DNA of 64,000 bases from Doryteuthis pealeii (taxonomy: Eukaryota; Mollusca; Cephalopoda; Myopsida; Loliginidae). This document shows, piece by piece, positions 31,076 through 42,429 of the stretch. Each line of letters opens with the position of its first letter. The first letter of the stretch is position 1. The translations under genes and the position numbers were made by a program. Where the stretch lies: the NCBI GenBank assembly GCA_023376005.1, contig CM042156.1:44962865-45026864 (forward strand), written 5' to 3'. Below the pieces are notes generated by a model. That model searched no databases and had not been told where the DNA came from. It saw only the letters and a list, made by a program, of their open reading frames with translations.

Positions 31076-31784
31076 TAACGAGCCTCGTGGTATACTTTAT
31101 TTACAAAAGAAAAAAACATACAAAGGTACAATCGGGAATTGAGCCCAAAACTGGAAATCTTAATAGTGAGGACAGGGGTACAAAACTGGTCTTCTGCTTT
31201 TTCTTTTTAATTCTTCCTTAGCTCTTTTCATTTGCTGACTGAGCCATGCTGATAAATACTTTCATCCTCTTTCGCCTAACAGACAACGAGAACTATTGCC
31301 ATCAAATTATCAATGGTTATTAAAGTCCCCCCTCCCAACGCGTGTGTTTGAGCAGTTAAGGGTTTGAAAATTCAAAAACTAAATTTTTTTTTACTAAGAG
31401 ATTATATCTACAGTGTAGTTGTAGTGGTAAACTGAACCTTTTACGTTATATTAGGTTAGCTAAACCGAATCTCTATCTTTTTATTTAACCATATAAAGTA
31501 GACTTCTAACTGTAATTATTCTTATCTCATTAGCAGAAAATTAAAGCATTTGTAATACAAGCAAAAAACGTTAACCTTTCTTTTTTTTTTTTTTCTAACC
31601 TATTTTTTCTCTTTCAATTCGTGTGAACATGGTGACCAAACAGCTATAAATTGGAGAAAATAGACTTTTACATATACTCTATCGGTTGTGTAAATTTCCC
31701 TGTGTACTAAGTAGGGGGTTGTTCACGAGCCAGAGAGTTAGTAAAAATGTAGAAATATAGCCAGCCATTACACAATATTTACTA

Positions 31785-32350
31785 TTAGCAGGACGCGTGG
31801 AATTTCCACGAAACGAAACAAAATCTAAAAAAACATCTTTAAAAGGTAAAATATTTGTATTGATTTGCCGATAAAAAATGGGGGGGGGGGTGCATTTAAA
31901 ATATCTACATTAATTAACCGAAAAAAAAGTAACAATACGCCTCTGAAAATATCCAGTTCGGCTGGAAATTCGCCTGACGCTGGCTCGCTAAAAAATAGCG
32001 CAAATTAGGGCAGGAGGCCGGGACGACGTATGATCAAAATTACCAAAATACCTTCGTAATTCACAATCAGTATGACAAATAAAACAACCTTTTTTTTTTT
32101 TTTTTTTTTTTTTTTCGAATTCATTTAATTTTACGTTGGGCAATAAAACGACACAAGACCATTTGGAATATTTCATTTTTAAAATTGGGTGAAATAAAAT
32201 AGGACAAATAAGTAATCTGTGATTAAGCAACACCAGGTAATCTGTATTTGCATTTTTGCATTTCATCTTTGACTATTTTGACGGTCTCATTTTTAACCAG
32301 AGGGTTTTGCAGAATGATAACAAAAGATTTAGGAACAGGCGTATTATATT
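31785..32350 (+). mobile_element. Family H element, continuous copy
   Basis: Has GACGCGTGGAATTTCCACGA, GGCAGGAGGCCGGGACGACG, a long T run, ACGTTGGGCAATAAAACG and TTTTTAACCAGAGGGTTTTG. It provides the undisturbed version of the copy split at 21686. Confidence 0.8.
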
Positions 32351-32704
32351 TACTATTTAAAACAATTCTTTCAACGGCATCTTCAAATGTCTATTGTACC
32401 CCTTCGTCAGCCTAGATAATGCCTCCGCCCCTTGCACCAAATTCAGGAGTGGCGATATCGCGTATCTATGGAAAAATCTTCTGAATAAGGAGCAGCTCGT
32501 TGCCTTAGAAGAAAGAAAACTATTCTAGTTCTACCTCGATCAATTACCCAAGCCTGGCTTTAAAAAAAGGGATCGGGAGGTAGAATAAGGGAGGGACTTG
32601 AACAATTTAATACTTCAGTGCTTGTAAGGTTACGCATTTTTTTTAGCATAGTTTGACAGAGGGGCATCATAACAGGGCACTCGGTGAGAAACAAATTTAC
32701 TTGT

Positions 32705-33210
32705 AATCATCATCATCAGGTCGAGCTGTTAGCATGGATTCCCATGACTCTCCCTCGCCAAACACCCCTGTCAGTTATTGCTCCTGGTAGGTCCTCCGTG
32801 CGGCATCCAGAATCAGAGTTGATCAGTGTATGTTTGTGCTGGTCAACCCACACTGTTGTGTCCACAGAAAAACGTCACTTATTAGTTCGTTTTTGCTTCT
32901 CCAGTAGTGTCCGGCATGTCTTGTTCGTCTCACCCGGATGGTTTGTGTTATAGAATGCAGGTGACCGTACAGTTGCTTCCATGATTAGCTCCCATCCAGT
33001 CTATTCTCTAAACGCTTCGTTAGGGTCTATGTGGTGCTTCTCTACAGTAATACTGGTACGGCTACGGTGTGGAAGAATTTTCGCTTTATCTTGTCAGTGA
33101 GATTAGATTTCCATATGATTGATAATCTATTTTTCTATTGCAGCCCATGCGTTTGCTGTGTGTGCTTTGACATTACTTTCAGTTGAGATATTACTACCTA
33201 GGTTTTAGAG
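32705..33210 (-). pseudogene. RTE-type LINE 3' end
   Basis: Contains ATCATCATCATCAGG (tail) and the complement of the TRHAGH/LLWT..R..RPA..TY coding block, aligning with 19.8-20.2 and 60.1-60.6 kb. Numerous indels. Confidence 0.75.
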
Positions 33211-33440
33211 GCTTGGGTGGGTTGTTTTGGAGGATGTGCTGTTGCCCAAGCAGCAGACCCCCTCTCCACACTGCCGCTGGGGTTAAAAGAAAAGGATAAT
33301 ACCTATTCAGTTTGGCAATGGCAGTGTCGCAGGAGTTGCTGTGTAGCATTGAAATTCAGCGTTACTTCACCTTAAGGACTCCGGCTCCGGATTTGTTTTC
33401 GGAGTTTACTCTGTGCTCTTCCTCTGGATTATGTAAGCCA
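33205..33440. repeat. Family K repeat, copy 1
   Basis: GGAGGATGTGCTGTTGCCCA, TTTGGCAATGGCAGTGTCGC and CTCCGGCTCCGGATTTGTTT recur at 44455-44760, there with an internal duplication. I do not recognise it. Confidence 0.7.
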
Positions 33441-33574
33441 TTCAGTGGCGATGGTTTTATATCAGACTCTTCCTGGTCCTAGATGAGTTGACAACCAGGG
33501 ACAATTTTGGAGTTTATGTGTGTAGTATGTACGCCAATCTTATTACTGTCAGTGGGGGTGATCGATCAAGATTT

Positions 33575-33900
33575 ATTAAAGTCAAGTTACGGTTACCGCT
33601 TGATCACTGAATTTCAACACTTAATTAGGTGACCGTTTAACCAACAGCAGATACTGTAAGTAACCAGTCTTTTATTTATAAAAAAAATGACTTGATTCTG
33701 GAGTTAAGAAAAAAAATACCCTATAGGGATGATTTGACAGAAGGTCGCAAATATGAGGCATCCAGCCAGGATCGGACTCGCTTTTCAGTAGAAACGGTTT
33801 TGCGAACTAGCTTGCTAACCATTACGCCACGATAGACGCTTTATCTTGATTCGGGATTAAATAACCCGAAAAGTGTTGATATCCCGTAAACCCCTCCACC
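33575..33900 (+). mobile_element. 5S-SINE split by a SINE-D
   Basis: 5S-like head AAGTCAAGTTACGGTTACCG ... ACTTAATTAGGTGACCG ... TACTGTAAGTAACC. The tail resumes at 33845 with CTTGATTCGGGATTAAAT and GTTGATATCCCGTAAA. The SINE-D between has its own target duplication. Confidence 0.8.
33698..33844 (-). mobile_element. SINE-D with 8 bp target duplication
   Basis: Flanked by CTTGATTC at 33690-33697 and 33845-33852. Contains CCAGGATCGGACTCGC (box B reversed) and GCTAACCATTACGCCACG (box A reversed). It is younger than the 5S-SINE it interrupts. Confidence 0.85.
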
Positions 33901-33920
33901 CAAAAAAACCCAAGCAAAAA

Positions 33921-34364
33921 AATAACGGTTGAACTTGCACAAAGGTGTCAAAATTAGTGACCCAGAAAAACAGAACCCAAATTATCTATTTATTTTCCTA
34001 TTAAATTAACTTTAAAGCCTAAGCCTACACCCCCTAGTTAAAATGAAGTTTTAGCTCAGTCAGCAGAGCGTTCGGCTAGAAACCACAAGGTTCCTAGTTC
34101 GATACCGGTCCTCGCCGACTCAGCGTATGAGTAGCACAGGGATCTGTGCGGTAAAGTAAGGAGCTGATGGTATATGTGGCGCTCTACCTCAGACGCTAAG
34201 ATAATCTCCTTGGTCTAGCGGCTAGTGAAAAGGGGATACTCCCTCGCTGACTGGCTGATACCGACATTAGGCCGCCCCGACGACTTTACTTACTTACAAA
34301 ATTTGTGGGTTCTGTTTTTTTCTGGGTCACCCTAATTTTGACACCTTTGTGCAAGTTCAGCCAA
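33921..34364. mobile_element. Foldback MITE hosting a SINE-B
   Basis: Left arm GAACTTGCACAAAGGTGTCA, AAATTAG and GACCCAGAAAAACAGAACCC. The right arm is the complement, GGGTTCTGTTTTTTTCTGGG and TGACACCTTTGTGCAAGTTC. Arms are ~55 bp. A SINE-B (34045-34298) fills the interior. Confidence 0.85.
34045..34298 (+). mobile_element. SINE-B
   Basis: TTTTAGCTCAGTCAGCAGAG (box A) and TAGTTCGATACCGG (box B), ending CGACGACTTTACTTACTTAC. Confidence 0.9.
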
Positions 34365-35280
34365 AATAACGAACAAAACAAAACAACGAACTATCGTCCT
34401 GGATTCGAACTCGTGTCGCCGGGTCTATTCCCTAAAACGACAACAATTGCACAACGAGCATCTTCAGACATTTTTAGTCAATACTACTTTGAGAGCTACC
34501 ACTCCCCTTCTCTTCTTCTAAACATGAGCATGAGCGTGTAAAATAATAAATTACCGAAAATGCCGGTCGTCTAGGGCATGTTTTAAAGTCCTCCCGGTAA
34601 CGCAAGTTGATCCTCGCGCTTACCTGACACGTTTACACAGAATATTTATATCCCTACTTGTAGAATAGCAGTCAAGATATTACCGGAATGCCCGTAAGGC
34701 AGTCTTTTCTTGTAGCACAATCCCTTAAAGGGCATGAACCGCAACTTCTTACCGCTATTACGCAGGATATTTGCTGAGGGGTCGAAAAGAGAAAGGAAGG
34801 GGCTTTGCATTCCTTATTTAATGACTATGTCGTCTTTAAGACGTTCTTCTCCCTTAAAAAAAGAAGTTTGTAGCCTCCAGACAAATCACTAGAAAGAGGA
34901 ACGTTTGTAGGAAGGGCAAATAATTTAAGAAAGAAAGAAAGAAAGAGGAAAAAATGTCTGTATTTGCCATCACTAATAAAACGAGTTAACACAAAAGGCG
35001 TGTTCAACCAGGGTTGGGAGGGGTTGGTCAAAGTGTAAGTACTAGATGTGTATGCCGAAAAGGAGTGTCCCGTAAGGAAAAATTGTGATATTGTAAAAGG
35101 TATCTGGTACCTATTACTTAAGCATGACATTTATTATCTAGATGTAGATATAATATAGATAATTTATTTATATATCTAGTTAATAATTTAAAATAGTTTA
35201 TAATAAATTATTTCAATTGTTTATAAATACGTGTCATGTTACTTTTTTTGTTAACTTGAACTTTTAACTTAACTAATCAC
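34365..35280. other. No recognised feature
   Basis: Unique sequence. The stretch 34380-34460 may be a decayed SINE-A head in reverse (GATTCGAACTCG, ACAATTGCACAACG). Nothing else is supported. Confidence 0.4.
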
Positions 35281-35703
35281 TCTATTAATAATGGAGATTG
35301 TCTGTAACAAAAACTCCGTCATAGATCTACGTCACAATATTCTTATGCTATATACACACCAAAATTTGAGTAAGCAATTTTTAAAAATTGTTTTTTACTC
35401 TCGTCTTTTTTACAGTAACAAGAAGTTAACTAAAAAAGTTTACAAATAAATAAATACTTACGATTTTGTGGAAAATATTCAAAATAATTGTTTGATTATT
35501 ACATGCATGCAGCATTTTATTTGAGAGGGACGGAGCTCAGTTTTCATTTCAAATTGTTTTTTTTTTTTTTTTTTTTTTTTTACTCCTTTAATAATTATGA
35601 GGATTTTGCTTACTTATGATACAAACCCTCTGACATTGAATTTTGAACTTCCACCCTCTCAGGCAACGTCTTTCAAAACCCGGAGGGTGTTTTCTGTTAC
35701 TAG
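35281..35703 (+). mobile_element. Helitron, shorter divergent copy
   Basis: Starts TCTATTAATAATGGAGATTG; ends AAAACCCGGAGGGTGTTTT (hairpin), then CTGTTA and CTAG before TAATAATAAT. It is related at both ends to 4952-5605. The base before it is C rather than A, so the left border is less certain. Confidence 0.7.
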
Positions 35704-35726
35704 TAATAATAATATCCTTTCAGCTG

Positions 35727-36130
35727 GTATATTAGGTCTGAGACCTGTCAGCTGTTCCTTATAAACATTCATCTTAATTCCACAGAATATTTATAATCTT
35801 TTATCTAACATTGCCTTGAAGGCGTTTAGAGATGGGGCATTCACTATTGATGATGGTTGTTTATTCCATGTATTCACTACTCTGTTACTAAAATAATTTT
35901 GTCACAAATTTTTTTAAAGAGTTTTAATTTATGACCCCTGGTATTGATATTTTGAGCAATGTTTAGTAGGTCAAAGTTCGTTGAATAAAAACATGTGTAT
36001 ATTTGTAGGATTCAATCATATCCCCTCTTATACGTCGATAAAACAAACTTGGTTCAATGTTCTAAATTTCCTTCATACAAAAGAGTTTTTAAATCCTTCA
36101 CTAATTTAGTAGCTCCCTCTGAACTCCCTC
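35727..36130 (-). pseudogene. CR1/L2-like LINE C-terminal fragment
   Basis: The minus strand reads NINTRGHKLKLFKK then, after frameshifts, W-like/NKQPSSIVNAPSLNAFKAML. This matches the end of CR1/L2/Jockey-group reverse transcriptases (TRGHSLKLFK, then RVVN-WN-LP--VV-A-S-N-FK--LD). Only the last ~120 residues remain, with several stops. Confidence 0.75.
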
Positions 36131-36198
36131 AATAATCAAGTTATTTTAGGAATTAATAAAGATGACTCATTCAACTGGAGCATATGTGGATCTAATAG

Positions 36199-36450
36199 TT
36201 AAACTCTATCTGATGGTGAGGTTCCAGTTTTGGAGGTTTGGTGAATGTGGAGCGCCCTTCATCACCATTGCTCCCTGGTCCACTCTGACCCGGAGTGGTA
36301 GTATCTGTTAGGGCCCTATCTATGGGTTAAATAGTAAAATATGTTTATAAACAAAACTGATTATACATTAAGAATGAATTTATTTCACAACTTTATCGGC
36401 ATTAAATGACCCACTGAGTTTATATGCAGTTAACCAAACCAAATCAAACC
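36199..36450 (+). mobile_element. Family C 3' part
   Basis: From TTAAACTCTATCTGATGGTG to ATGACCCACTGAG and an eroded tail. Confidence 0.85.
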
Positions 36451-36957
36451 TAATAGATTGCAATGGAATTATCAGAATAATAATTTATTAGAATAATTTT
36501 GTTATTTTGTTATTGTCTAATAGAACTACATTGGTTAAATTACAAAAATACTAATAGTACCGGATATTCGCTTGGTTACCATATTTTGGGATAACCCCCT
36601 TCTTTAGAGATATCGGGTACTTTTACAATATCACAATTTTTTCTGAAATGGACCCCAGCCCTTTTCGGCATACATGTCGGGTACCTAAACTTTGCCCCCT
36701 CCCCGGTTCAACAACGATACTCAATATCTGGTGAAACTCTATTTGTGGGTCAAAATTGTATTGAACTCCCCCCAAAAAAAAACAAAAAAACACGGATTTT
36801 TCGACGAATTAGGTATACCTACTTTACGCTCAATGGATATTAGCCCTGCCCTACGCAAGTCTTGGATAACCGCCCCCATCAGTTCACTTGTGTAACTGGT
36901 GTACTTAACCAGAATACCCATCCATTACGACCGAGGAAATGTTTGCGGTAATATATA

Positions 36958-37400
36958 CAGTGGTGTCTTGGCTTACGAATTTTTTGAGTTAAGGGCTGTT
37001 ACTCGGTAAATTTTTGCATTCTGTTGAGAGCTAAAAATTGAGGTACGAGAGAGTTTCAGATACACTGATGCTAATAAATTCACAAAAAAAACAAAAAAAA
37101 ACAATATTTAAGTATCCAAATACATTACGTCAAAGAAAAACATTATCTATAAAGAAAACAAAACATTAAAACATATTACATCACATAATTCATTACATTC
37201 TACTTTATCATATTTTATACAATATAGTACTATTTTTCTTATTTAAAAAAGACATAACAAAAATAGGACGTACTTTGGGGCGGGGGAGAGTCTGTAACGG
37301 ATTAATCACATTTCAGTTTATATTAGTAGGGAAATTTGCTTTATAAAAGGACGAGCATTCGATCGTTATAAAGACATACAGAATAATTCTTTTTTTCTAT
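36958..37400. mobile_element. pogo/Tigger-like MITE, decayed copy
   Basis: Left end CAGTGGTGTCTTGGCTTACG after TA. Shares GAGGTACGAG and ACATTAAAACATATTACA with 10660-11092. The right terminus is not clear. Confidence 0.65.
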
Positions 37401-37914
37401 ATAGATAGTTAATGCATAAAGAAGAAGAAAACGTTATCATTTATTTCATCATTAATGTAATTCTTGAGTTTTATTAGAAATTATATATAAAAGAGAACAG
37501 GGTTGCAGCATTGTGGCTCCTTACATTGATCTCGTGGCCCCTATAAAATTTACCAGGATCCGTATTTAAGAACAACTGATTTACAGTATCCAAGCTGTAG
37601 AAACTCTTATCTATGAAGATATATGGTTAAAAAACATTTGCTTACTCACGCAAATTGTGTCTGATACTGGTTTCTCATTTTAGTTTTAAGAAAAATAGCA
37701 TATTTGATATTAGCAGTTGCCATTTTTGAATCAACTGCTGGACAAAGGTCTTTCCCAATACCAGCCATGGCGATTTTTATTGTGCTAGCCTTTGCTACAA
37801 ACTCCGTTATCTGATCTCTCCATCTTCTTTCTGGTGATATGCTAATTCATCTGTTATTTCTTGGGCATCATTCTATTAAACCTTTGCGCTATCTGTTCTA
37901 CCCACTTCAATTGA
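37401..37914. other. No firm feature
   Basis: AT-rich. GAATCAACTGCTGGACAAAG near 37732 resembles a LINE-derived dispersed repeat, but I cannot assign it. Confidence 0.3.
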
Positions 37915-38270
37915 TTGTCCCGACCCTATTGCCCTTATGACAACCCTCCAACCCTTTTATATATATTTGGTAGAAGGCGGTGGCTGAGGGTCTTCATATC
38001 CTGGGTATCACGTTAAACTCTATCTGATGGTGAAGTTCGTTCTGGAGGTTTGGGAAATGTGGAGTAACCCTTAATCACCGTTACACCTAGGTCCACTCTG
38101 TCCCAGAGTAGTAGTACCTGTTAGGGTCCCATCTATGGGTTAAATAGAAAAAAATGTGTTTATAAAAGAAATTGAGTACCCATCAAGAATGAATTTAACA
38201 CAAAACTTTGTCTGCATTAAATGACCCACCAAGGTTGATATGCCGTAAAACAAACCAAACCAAACCCACT
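37915..38270 (+). mobile_element. Family C 3' part
   Basis: From CGACCCTATTGCCCTTATGA to GATATGCCGTAAAACAAACC. Confidence 0.85.
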
Positions 38271-38974
38271 TCAATTCTTATTGTTCGATAATTCTTTCGT
38301 GATGACGCCAAAACAAAAAAAACAAACAAAACCAAACAACCATGGAGTTCTTGCAGGTTATGCAAATGGATCAAGGAGCATTCAACAGTCCGCTAGGTTT
38401 CTGTTAAGTTTCTTTACTTATCAAGTAACTTCCTGCTTTCATAAGAAAATAATAATCGAATTACGTAATAAAAAATACAGCATCTAACCGAGCAAAGATT
38501 ATGTAACCGAAACAACAAAACAAAGAGAAATTAAATAAATCCAACATTAAATATATATAAATGCATCATTCAATTTTATTTTCTGAGAAATATTTCCACA
38601 TTCAAACATATTTGTAGATTTTTTTTCATGGGTAGCAACTAAATGATGAGTATGTTCTTAGGGAAATATCCATTCTTGTTGATCTCTTGTTTTACCTCTT
38701 CGAATTTTCCGAGCATTGCCCTTTCCCTTGATACATGTTTAACTTTTGGTTTCTTTTCTAATATTCTACTTAATTTTATGTTTTGAAAATGTTGTGACTT
38801 TTGAAACTGTTCTTGTTCTTGATTTTAAAAAAAAATTTAAGCATGTCTAGTGAAATGAATGATTTTGATATATCATCCTCGTCAGCAAAATTTGTTGTAT
38901 CCCCAATTATTAGGATCAACAAATTTTATATTTGTAGCGTCTATCTGCCTGTGCGGGGATGCAATTGAAAACAA
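38271..38974. other. No recognised feature
   Basis: AT-rich unique sequence without a supported exon. Confidence 0.4.
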
Positions 38975-39025
38975 AGCCCTAAATGACCCGAAAAGGGTTG
39001 ATATGCCATAAAAAAAACAAAAAAA
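38975..39025 (+). mobile_element. 5S-SINE/family C type tail
   Basis: AATGACCCGAAAAGGGTTGA followed by TATGCCATAAAAAAAAC. Too short to say which family. Confidence 0.6.
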
Positions 39026-39129
39026 CAACAACCAACAGCCACGGTTAGAATGAGACACAAGGTCAATTTCTAAGCGGAGGGAAGCTGATTTGAATCCAGA
39101 TTACAATAATAAGACTTTATTTGAATAGG

Positions 39130-39375
39130 ACCGGCTTAGCTCAGTCGGTAGAGCATCCAGCTCGGAACCACAAGGTTCCAGGTTCAATACCGGCCATCGT
39201 CAACTCAGCGTATGAGTAGCACAGGGATCTGTGTGGTAAAGGAGCTGATGGTAAGTGTGGCGCTCCACCTAAGACACAAAAACAATCTCCCTGGTCTAGT
39301 GCTAGTGAAAAGAGGATAGACTCTCTCACTGTTCGGCTGATACCGACAATAAGGCCACTCCGTCGACTTTTACTT
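39130..39375 (+). mobile_element. SINE-B
   Basis: CTTAGCTCAGTCGGTAGAGC and CAGGTTCAATACCGG (boxes A and B); ends CGTCGACTTTTACTTACG. Confidence 0.9.
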
Positions 39376-40119
39376 ACGTTTTATTTGAATAGAACGAGTT
39401 CTTAGATGAATAGATATTGAACTTTGAAATATCTCATCATAAAAATACCAAGAAATTTTGGTTCAGTCGTGGGGGAAATTTGGTATGGCAAAGAGTCAAC
39501 AATTATTTGTATTCGACTGAAACTCCAGTGTAGTGAGTTTGATACTCACTGTGTGTCTCTACATAGCTGAGCTATAGACTCGTCTCAGCTTGTGTATAAG
39601 CATAAATAGGTTTAGAGATGACCCGATTAATATAGATAGAACCTGAAATGGATAGGCGAGGGAGATGAGAACACATAGAAAAATAAGATCCCGAACCACA
39701 CATATTACACGTGTCTTGCTATAAAAATTGAATGTTTGAAATGAACTCTGAGATGTTGCAAAAAGTATATGCTCGTTCAGGTTATCAAGTTTTTGAAGTT
39801 GTCGACATGAACCCAATTTTCCAGGTTCGTCAAGCACATCAAAGCGTTACGTGATACTTTGTACTAGCGTGTTGCGGAAATCTGGTCAGCCGTTTGAAAT
39901 AAGGAAATTAATCCTCCTTACATAATATCTATCAGATATTCTGCTCCTTTCTACTCGTAAAATCTGAGATCTGTTAAACGAGATGTCACCTGGTGCTAAT
40001 CGGAGAACTGATAGTCGAAACTTTGCACAAGACCGCATGCGAAGAATAAGCTAATATAGTTTCCTTGTATGTACAATGCAGATCATTAAATATGACAGGT
40101 GCGAATTTTTTTTCCGGCT
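39376..40119. other. Mostly unique; a piggyBac-like MITE end
   Basis: CAGTCGTGGGGGAAATTTGG then GGCAAAGAGTC at 39463-39507 repeats the right end of 28926-29153. Nothing else is recognised. Confidence 0.45.
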
Positions 40120-40315
40120 AGGGAGTCATCATCACCATCTTCATCATCATCATCATGTCACGCTAGCAGCACGGATATCCATACACTCTCGCCAGCCGTC
40201 CCTATCATTCATTGCCCCTGGGAGGTCTACTGTGCAGCATCCAGTATCCGCACAGAGTTGGCCTAAGTACATCTTTGCTGGACGACCTTCTCTGGCGTGC
40301 CCATCTGATGGCTAG
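40120..40315 (-). pseudogene. RTE-type LINE tail
   Basis: ATCATCATCATCATGTCACG (tail) and the complement of the AKMYLGQLC.DTGC... region, aligning with 19.81 kb. Confidence 0.7.
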
Positions 40316-40329
40316 GGAGTAAGATGAGG

Positions 40330-40440
40330 CAAATGTTTGGTTTGGTTTCTTTGTTTAATGGCATATCAACCTTAGTGGGTTATTTAATACCAAAGCCATT
40401 CTTGTATGGATTTATCAAACCCTCCACGCAAGTTGGATGC
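40330..40440 (-). mobile_element. SINE-G 3' end
   Basis: TTTGTTTAATGGCATATCAA then GTGGGTTATTTAATACC is the reverse of the SINE-G tail seen at 46.8 and 48.4 kb. Confidence 0.6.
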
Positions 40441-40458
40441 GACACAAGGTTAATTTTT

Positions 40459-40685
40459 TTAACTCTTTGCCAACCAAATTTTAACCACGGCTGTACAAAT
40501 TCCATTCAACTCGTTCCATGTTGCCAAAGGATCAAGTACCAGTCTCAGGGTTGGTTCACAGACAAAAGAAGGAAAAAAAGATGGCAGGGGTGTTCACGTA
40601 GTGATTTTTTTCAGTGCAAACAAGTGACACGTGCGAGAGCAGCTGCCAGCGGTTTACGATAAGAGAACTGCTGTGAATGGGTTAA
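40459..40685. mobile_element. piggyBac-like MITE flanked by TTAA
   Basis: TTAA at 40459-40462 and 40682-40685. It is inverted relative to 28926-29153, sharing CTCTTTGCC, GATCAAGTACCAGTCTC, AAACAAGTGACACGTGCGAG and GAATGGGTTAA. Confidence 0.7.
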
Positions 40686-40948
40686 AGGTGGTAAAGATTT
40701 AAGCGAAGTTTAACAGTTTTGAATTCAAAGTTGACTGTGTTTATGGATATGCCAAATAAATGGTTCATTTTTTATTGATTTTCTTTTAAAGCGATGAATT
40801 GTATTCTTAGTGTTTATTTCTCCTAATATTTTAGGTACCTTTCTCTTTGTCAACGGTTTTCGTAGTCTAACCGTTCCTGTCTTCACTTTCAATTATCTCA
40901 GTAGCCATTATATATACCTACAAAGAAGCATACGTGGACTCTCTAACA

Positions 40949-40950
<2 letters not shown>

Positions 40951-41007
<57 letters not shown>

Positions 41008-41008
41008 G
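40951..41008. repeat. (TA)n(GA)n microsatellite
   Basis: TA run followed by a short GA run. Confidence 0.95.
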
Positions 41009-41173
41009 GCGGATGTAGACTTTTGTGTTGTGTTTCCTCTAAAGGAGGAGAGTCAAGTCTCCGAAATATTAGAATGAAATAAAACGAAACTTAACATCCC
41101 ACAAACTGAGTTTTATATATTTCACACCCAATACTTCACACTAAATCCCAATTAATATATATTATAGGCATTT

Positions 41174-41425
41174 AGGGGCCGAGTTAGCTCAGTCGGTAGA
41201 GCGTTCGGCTAGAAACCACAAGGTTCCTAGTTCGATACCGGCTCCTCGCCAACTCAGCGTATGAGTAGCACAGGGATCTGTGCGGTAAAGGAGCTGATTG
41301 TAGGTGTGGCGCTCCACCTCAGACGCTAAAATAATCTCCTTGGTCTAGCGCAAGTGAAAAGGGGATAGACTCAATCACTGATTGGCTGATAGCTACTTTA
41401 GGCCGCCCCGACGACTTACTATATA
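41174..41425 (+). mobile_element. SINE-B, ~280 bp upstream of a HAUS1 exon
   Basis: GAGTTAGCTCAGTCGGTAGA and TAGTTCGATACCGG; ends GCCCCGACGACTTACT. Confidence 0.9.
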
Positions 41426-41528
41426 TGCATAACATATATACTAATATAATATATACACACCGAGACTCACCATATATATTAACAAAGAATCATACGTCAA
41501 GCTCATAACAAATATATATATAGTGCAG

Positions 41529-41529
<1 letters not shown>

Positions 41530-41563
<34 letters not shown>
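41530..41563. repeat. (TA)n microsatellite
   Basis: Short TA run between a SINE-B and the exon. Confidence 0.9.
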
Positions 41564-41567
<4 letters not shown>

Positions 41568-41659
41568 TTCAACGTAAAGGTTTTCATTTGGCCAATTTAA
41601 AATATTTTGTACCCTGGAAATGTCACCTGTGATACTGCAAGGGTTAAATGCAATATACC

Positions 41660-41666
41660 GTCTCTC

Positions 41667-41697
<31 letters not shown>

Positions 41698-41703
41698 CTG
41701 TAG
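41660..41703 (+). promoter_or_regulatory. Splice acceptor tract of the HAUS1 exon
   Basis: A run of ~30 pyrimidines, nearly all T, ends in ACCTGTAG at 41703. The homopolymer length is prone to slippage. Confidence 0.75.
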
Positions 41704-42022
41704 ATCTTGGATTGGCTTCATGAACAGCTCGGAGAAAATGCCGATTATCAATTGGAGGTGTGTGATCGAACCATTTCCATTCTCCAATCAATAATGTCCC
41801 AGAACCAGAAGCAAGACAAGGAGGCTTCGATACGCGTAAAAGATTTGCAACAAAAGACCAAGGAATATCGCATGGAATCTCGCGCCATGAAAGTCACCCT
41901 CAACTTTGTTGGTTTAACGTTTGATCAACTCTCCGAATCTTGCTGGAAGTACCTCAGTTCTTTGTCTAAGACAGCCGAACTCTTAAAACTTTCGGACATG
42001 TCCGATACCAATTATATTATAG
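41704..42022 (+). CDS. HAUS1: HAUS augmin-like complex subunit 1, internal exon
   Basis: HAUS1 is a coiled-coil subunit of the eight-protein augmin (HAUS) complex, which binds spindle microtubules and recruits gamma-tubulin to nucleate branch microtubules in mitosis. This exon encodes ~106 residues. It follows a T-rich tract ending ACCTGTAG and ends at ATTATAG|GTGAGA; entry is phase 0 and exit phase 1. It opens ILDWLHEQLGENADYQLEV, then ILQSIMSQNQKQDKEASIRV and DLQQKTKEYRMESRAM. Vertebrate HAUS1 has the same order: a short N-terminus, a W-L start of the helix, L-E-N/Q-rich heptads, then IEDLKQKASEYESEA at the matching place. The ~10-20 residues before this exon must come from an upstream exon that I could not find. 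Identification is from memory of the family. Confidence 0.78.
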
Positions 42023-42318
42023 GTGAGATTAATTAATCCATATTTAATTGCTTTTTTTTCTAATAAGATTTCACATTTAGGGTTAGGATTTTTATTTAGC
42101 ATTTTTTTTTTAGTTCCTTTATCAATCATAGAAATCTGCTATGTACAAATTTGATACCTTAAAGTTTTAAAGATTTTTTTTTTCATTCTAATGTCCCGGT
42201 GAAGGTTTAAAAAAACGAAACGTTTTAATGTCGATTTCACCAAAAATAAATATATCCTTTTGGAATATTGTTTTTTGTTTCTAATTTCTACATACCATCT
42301 GGTTTATTTCCATATTTT

Positions 42319-42334
42319 ACACACACACACACAC

Positions 42335-42369
<35 letters not shown>
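42319..42369. repeat. (CA)n and (TA)n microsatellite
   Basis: Short CA run joined to a TA run just before the intronic palindrome. Confidence 0.9.
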
Positions 42370-42372
<3 letters not shown>

Positions 42373-42429
42373 TGGAATATAATTTGCTCTTGAAGTATTG
42401 TTATGTAAAGTATATTATTTATATTTTTG

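Noticed and set aside
39780..39830. HAUS1 first exon (short MNPIFQ start before CAG|GTTCGT)
   Set aside because: The phase fits, but the donor is poor and nothing else supports it; such short matches are expected by chance in 40 kb.
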